In this document: piece after piece, positions 7,557 through 7,917 of the stretch
How positions within the stretch are numbered: the stretch's first letter is position 1
How the letters are laid out: each line of letters opens with the position of its first letter
Assembly: GCA_002383415.1 (NCBI GenBank)
Contig: DFYU01000133.1
Location: 1,219-9,135, forward strand
Direction of reading: 5' to 3'
DNA length: 7,917 nt
Source of the DNA: Geobacter sp. UBA4074
GTDB taxonomy: Bacteria > Desulfobacterota > Desulfuromonadia > Geobacterales > Pseudopelobacteraceae
Program-made: the position numbers and the translations under genes
Notes under the pieces: generated by a model
The model's input: only the letters and a program-made list of their open reading frames with translations
The model's database searches: none
Told to the model about the DNA's origin: nothing

Positions 7557-7561
7557 TACCT

Positions 7562-7917
7562 GTGGATAGAGAGCGTGACGATCTCGCGATCGAGGACCTG
7601 ACGTACGACAGCGACGGCCTCATCCCCGCCGTGGTGCAGCAGGACGGCACCGGCGAGGTGTTGATGGTGGCGTACATGAACGCCGACTCGGTGGCGCGCA
7701 CGGTGGAGACCGGCCTCACGTGGTTCTGGAGCCGCTCGCGTGGCCGCCTCTGGCAAAAGGGGGAGAGCTCTGGCAACGTGCAGCACGTGCGGGCGATCCG
7801 CTACGACTGCGACGCCGACTGCCTGCTGGTGATCGTGGACCAGGAGGGCGGCGGGGCATGCCACACCGGCGAGCGCAGCTGCTTCTATCGCGAGCTTGGC
7901 GCCGAAGGTGTCAGCCC
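7562..7917 (+). CDS. hisI: Phosphoribosyl-AMP cyclohydrolase (3' end beyond the window)
   Basis: HisI opens the purine ring of phosphoribosyl-AMP to give ProFAR, the substrate of HisA. The 118 codons present read from a GTG start to the window edge without a stop. Family marks are VLMVAYMN (33-40), WFWSRSRGRLWQKGESSG (54-71), YDCDADCLL (81-89) with the metal-binding aspartates, and ACHTGERSCFYR (99-110). The three expected zinc-ligand cysteines are C83, C100 and C107. Stand-alone bacterial HisI proteins are about 110-130 residues, so only a few codons are probably missing. Whether a HisE domain follows cannot be seen. Codons (ACG, CTC, TCG, GTG) and the protein style agree with the actinobacterial-like tail of hisF, so this gene may not come from the same organism as hisH and hisA. 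Confidence 0.95.
   Translation, partial: MDRERDDLAIEDLTYDSDGLIPAVVQQDGTGEVLMVAYMNADSVARTVETGLTWFWSRSRGRLWQKGESSGNVQHVRAIRYDCDADCLLVIVDQEGGGACHTGERSCFYRELGAEGVS

Noticed and set aside
6783..7561. A defence or mobile island between hisF and hisI
   Set aside because: There is no transposase, integrase, repeat or tRNA boundary. The genes are an ordinary flavoprotein remnant and a small membrane protein.
6959..7864. Minus-strand reading frame of 301 codons opposite the membrane protein and hisI
   Set aside because: hisI on the plus strand has all its metal-binding motifs. The minus frame shows no recognisable domain and is a shadow.

Overview
The window carries two kinds of DNA joined inside one gene. 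Positions 1 to about 6530 look like a Desulfuromonadota (Geobacter-type deltaproteobacterial) chromosome. The evidence is closely packed glycyl-tRNA synthetase genes, a chemoreceptor with a hemerythrin domain, a hisH-hisA-hisF cluster, and a steady preference for ACC, CTG and GCC codons. From about 6560 to the end the protein sequences and codon choices look actinobacterial (Actinomycetota), with more ACG, CTC, GCG and TCG codons. These taxonomic calls rest on remembered family patterns and visible codon use; no search was run.

Layout, all genes on the + strand: possible tail of an upstream gene (3-53); glyQ (132-1007); glyS (1011-3074); a membrane chemoreceptor with a C-terminal hemerythrin domain (3109-4665); hisH (4662-5288); hisA (5290-6027); hisF (6021-6782); a broken pyridoxamine-phosphate-oxidase-like (Nim-type) flavoprotein gene (6819-7120); a small four-helix membrane protein of unknown function (7113-7538); and hisI (7562 to the window end, stop codon not reached). 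No gap exceeds 131 bases, so there is no long gene-free stretch. I see no tRNA, rRNA, CRISPR array, insertion sequence or clear terminator.

How the genes work together: GlyQ and GlyS form the tetrameric glycyl-tRNA synthetase. HisH and HisF form imidazole glycerol phosphate synthase, which uses the product of HisA. HisI acts one step before HisA. From glyQ to hisF all gaps are 34 bases or less and two gene pairs overlap, so the genes probably form one transcript, with the chemoreceptor placed between protein synthesis and histidine biosynthesis genes.

The observation that matters most is that hisF is in frame and full length but appears to be a hybrid. Its first ~175 residues are Geobacter-like and its last ~74 are actinobacterial-like, and the switch lies in a conserved motif. 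The plain explanation is a metagenome assembly misjoin between two organisms at a conserved his gene. A real recombination event is the less likely alternative. I did not find a convincing undescribed system. The most biologically interesting native feature is the hemerythrin chemoreceptor coupled by an ATGA overlap to hisH.
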